A stretch of 64,000 nt of DNA from an uncultured Roseibium sp. GTDB lineage: Bacteria > Pseudomonadota > Alphaproteobacteria > Rhizobiales > Stappiaceae. The notes below the pieces were generated by a model that saw only the letters and a program-made list of their open reading frames with translations, made no database searches and had not been told where the DNA came from. The position numbers were made by a program, and so were the translations under genes. Location: assembly GCF_947499295.1 (NCBI RefSeq), contig NZ_CANMNP010000003.1:62001-126000 (forward strand), written 5' to 3'. Shown here one piece after another: positions 62,161 to 64,000 of this stretch (the first letter of the stretch is position 1; each line of letters starts with the position of its first letter).

Positions 62161-63162
62161 TCAGTTTGAATACCCGCGCCCATCCGAGGCGCGGGCGAGT
62201 TCCTTGCCTCTCCGGGCTTCACGGTGAACGGTGTAAATGGATGCGGCGATGATGATGCCCGCACCGATCAGCGTTTCGGTGCTCGGCCATTGGCTGAAAA
62301 CAACAGCACCAAAAATGGTGGCATAAAGAAGTCTCGTGTAGTCCAGAGAGGCAATGGCGGTGGCTTCGCCAGCCTTGAACGCCTTGATATTGGCGAGTTG
62401 GGCTGCCCAGGAAATGACGCCGATCACGATGAGGATGAGCCACTGTTTCGCGGACGGCGGCTGCCAGGTCAGTACTGCCGGTATACTCATGATCAGTCCG
62501 ACGCCCAGGGCCTGGTAGGTCAGAATCGTGACCGGTGCGTCAGTCCGGGTCAGGATGCGAACAACGATCATCACCATGCTCGCACCGGCTGCGCCGGCGA
62601 TAGCGAGTGCAGCATAGGGATCGACAAGTGTGTCACCTCCCGGTCGCAGCATCAGCAGAACACCCAGAAATCCGATGATGGTTGCCCCCCAGCGATGCAG
62701 TCCGACGGTCTCCCCAAGCAGCCAGATCGCGAAGATCGTGACGAAAAACGTTTTGGAGAAACTGATCGCCGTCGCGTCGGCCAGAGGCAATTCGATTATC
62801 GCGGTGAAACCGCAAAGCATTGCGGTTGAAGCAAAAAGGATACGGGTCAGTTGCAGCCAGGGCCGCTGCGTTGCCAGTGAATTCGGCAATCCGGTCAGGA
62901 TAGTCGGGGCCACAATGGCCAACATGACGAGCTGCCGAACCAAAAGGATTTGGAAGACACTGAGCTCCTGACCAACGAATTTGATCAGTGTGACCATGAT
63001 GGAGAACAGAAAAGCCGCCAACAGAATCCAAAGTGCTCCGATCGTGTTTGAAGGCAGCCCCTCGGTCAGCTTGGCCAGCCTGGCTGCCAGTCTGTTTGTC
63101 GTGCCGGAGCGCGGCTGCCCTGCACCCTTGTCGGGCGCCGGGTCTTCTGGGGACTTATTCAT
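62161..63162 (-). CDS. EamA/DMT-family transporter
   Basis: 333 residues, ten membrane segments in two EamA halves (about 42-170 and 178-315): IGALWILLAAFLFSIMVTLI, RILFASTAMLCGFTAIIEL, RWGATIIGFLGVLLMLRPGG, LANIKAFKAGEATAIASLDY. The first 38 residues are polar and carry no signal. S-adenosylmethionine-uptake-like and other DMT exporters look similar; the substrate is unknown. Convergent with fadD. Confidence 0.87.
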   Translation of the reverse strand: MNKSPEDPAPDKGAGQPRSGTTNRLAARLAKLTEGLPSNTIGALWILLAAFLFSIMVTLIKFVGQELSVFQILLVRQLVMLAIVAPTILTGLPNSLATQRPWLQLTRILFASTAMLCGFTAIIELPLADATAISFSKTFFVTIFAIWLLGETVGLHRWGATIIGFLGVLLMLRPGGDTLVDPYAALAIAGAAGASMVMIVVRILTRTDAPVTILTYQALGVGLIMSIPAVLTWQPPSAKQWLILIVIGVISWAAQLANIKAFKAGEATAIASLDYTRLLYATIFGAVVFSQWPSTETLIGAGIIIAASIYTVHREARRGKELARASDGRGYSN

Positions 63163-63350
63163 ATCTGGTCCTGAGCCGCATCTGCCTCAAATGGCAATAG
63201 GATGGGAGCAAGGTGCTCCAAGACGATGGGCAATTGGTTTTGTTTGCAGCAAGACTAACCAGATTTCGCCAGAAGAAAAGGCACAGGTTTGAATTCGCGG
63301 TTCAGGAGAGGGTATCTTTAGAATTCGCGAATTGGATAGGGGAGGATAAC

Positions 63351-63941
63351 TTGCGCAAGATTCAGACACAGGGCGTGCATCACATCACGCTTGTCGGAGC
63401 GGACAGACAAACCTCCATCGACTTCTGGGAAGGTTTGCTCGGGATGCCATTTGTCTTTGAGCAACCCAATCTCGATGACCCCAATCAGAGCCATCTCTAT
63501 TTCGATCCGGGTGACGGGCGCTTGATCACCATTTTTACGAACGAAGATCGAAAGCCTGATGCAGAACCCGCGCCGCAAGCAATCGGCTGTGTGCACCATC
63601 TGGCGCTTGACGTGTCTCAGGCAACATTCAGGCAGATTGCGGACAGGCTGGACTTGCGCGGAATTTCCCATAGCGGCCCGAAAGACCGGGGTTTCATGGA
63701 TTCAATTTATTTTCGCGATCCGCTAGGGTTGTTGATCGAATTGGCCAGCTACCGGTTTCAACCACCTGCTGGAGTTTCCATGGGAGAAGTGATGCTCGAG
63801 GCTCACAAGCTCCGTGTTGCGCAGGGAGACTACAACATCCAGGAAAGTCATCTAGCCGACGCAATCGAGAACCTAACACGTGAAACACGCAGAAGCCTTT
63901 CTGAAGACCGGAGCGCCAAAAATCCTTACGAGAGCTCATGA
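63351..63941 (+). CDS. VOC-family (glyoxalase-like) protein with TTG start
   Basis: 196 residues starting at TTG 63351, chosen because AGGGGAGGATAAC lies directly in front and the family's first strand (GVHHITLVGADRQTSIDFWE) begins eight residues later. The longer open frame to 63213 lacks an SD. Two beta-alpha-beta-beta-beta modules; metal ligands in GVHHITL, SHLYFDPG and VHHLALDV, with YFRDPLGLLIELASY providing the Glu. Ring-cleaving dioxygenases and glyoxalases share this fold, so the reaction is open. Overlaps the next gene by ATGA. Confidence 0.82.
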   Translation: MRKIQTQGVHHITLVGADRQTSIDFWEGLLGMPFVFEQPNLDDPNQSHLYFDPGDGRLITIFTNEDRKPDAEPAPQAIGCVHHLALDVSQATFRQIADRLDLRGISHSGPKDRGFMDSIYFRDPLGLLIELASYRFQPPAGVSMGEVMLEAHKLRVAQGDYNIQESHLADAIENLTRETRRSLSEDRSAKNPYESS

Positions 63942-64000
63942 TCCGGTTTAAGGGCAGGTCACACGCCGACTGTTGTTTTGCCCGCATTGTTGACGGAAGC
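63938..64000 (+). CDS. Possible HIT-family protein, 3' end outside window
   Basis: An ATG overlapping the VOC stop (ATGA) opens a frame that stays open to the window end: MIRFKGRSHADCCFARIVDG. The CxFxRIVxG spacing is like the start of HIT (histidine triad) nucleotide hydrolases. Only 21 codons are visible, so this is tentative. Confidence 0.35.
   Translation, partial: MIRFKGRSHADCCFARIVDGS

Noticed and set aside
1..64000. CRISPR array, prophage, insertion sequence or integron
   Set aside because: No repeat-spacer pattern, transposase, integrase or phage structural gene was found on reading both strands. The accessory stretch 38787-42792 lacks clear mobility genes or flanking repeats.

Overview
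The window reads as a chromosomal stretch of a marine-type alphaproteobacterium. GC is moderately high and genes are dense on both strands. The gene content (Sox sulfur oxidation, TMAO demethylase with its ABC transporter, an Entner-Doudoroff cluster, frc fructose uptake, TRAP transport) fits Hyphomicrobiales/Stappiaceae such as Roseibium/Labrenzia, or a Roseobacter relative. The taxon is inferred from gene content only.

Layout. 1-5440: end of a sox locus: a cut diheme cytochrome (SoxE/FccA), flavoprotein SoxF/FccB, a DUF302 protein, a 5-aminolevulinate synthase and, convergent, two metallo-beta-lactamase-fold proteins (SoxG- and SoxH-like). 5726-14372: a GlxA-type AraC regulator and a LacI regulator facing a trimethylamine N-oxide locus, tdm-tmoX-tmoW-tmoV, with a perfect palindromic operator at the tdm start. 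14398-14712: remains of a lysE-family gene. 15060-17123: an unknown GNAT-like protein converging on a three-gene overlapping operon of unknown function led by an HTH-like protein. 17124-18525: ArsR-SRPBCC-DHFR-like operon, each junction overlapping by ATGA.

18709-28506: a catabolic regulon of unknown substrate. It holds a secreted MBL hydrolase, malonyl-CoA decarboxylase, a YCII protein, an FAH-family hydrolase, a RutE-like nitroreductase, an OsmC protein, a DctPQM TRAP transporter, an intradiol ring-cleavage dioxygenase and a GntR regulator. Three near-identical palindromic sites built on ATCGAT lie upstream of the regulator and two of its likely target units. This is the strongest candidate for an undescribed pathway.

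28631-38634: M48 peptidase and DUF898 membrane protein, tRNA hydroxylase TrhO, a secreted protein made of six PAVY repeats, a LysR/DoxX/glutathionyl-hydroquinone reductase module, an SMP-30 lactonase, and the divergent lrp-type regulator/alanine dehydrogenase pair. 38787-43754: accessory stretch with a peptidoglycan-binding zincin protein and a helical partner (possible effector pair), an AlkD-like protein, a sparse 600-base stretch, and three tandem glycine-zipper lipoproteins.

44012-56326 (all minus except a PilZ gene): pgi, eda, edd, zwf, fructokinase, the FrcABC fructose ABC transporter and its ROK regulator. Together these import fructose, phosphorylate and isomerise it, and send glucose-6-phosphate through the Entner-Doudoroff pathway. 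The 6-phosphogluconolactonase gene is not between zwf and edd. 56634-64000: adenine deaminase, DUF3592 protein, a stand-alone AAA ATPase, a long-chain acyl-CoA ligase, an EamA transporter, a VOC protein starting with TTG, and the first codons of a possible HIT-family gene. No rRNA, intact tRNA, IS element, CRISPR array or prophage was seen.
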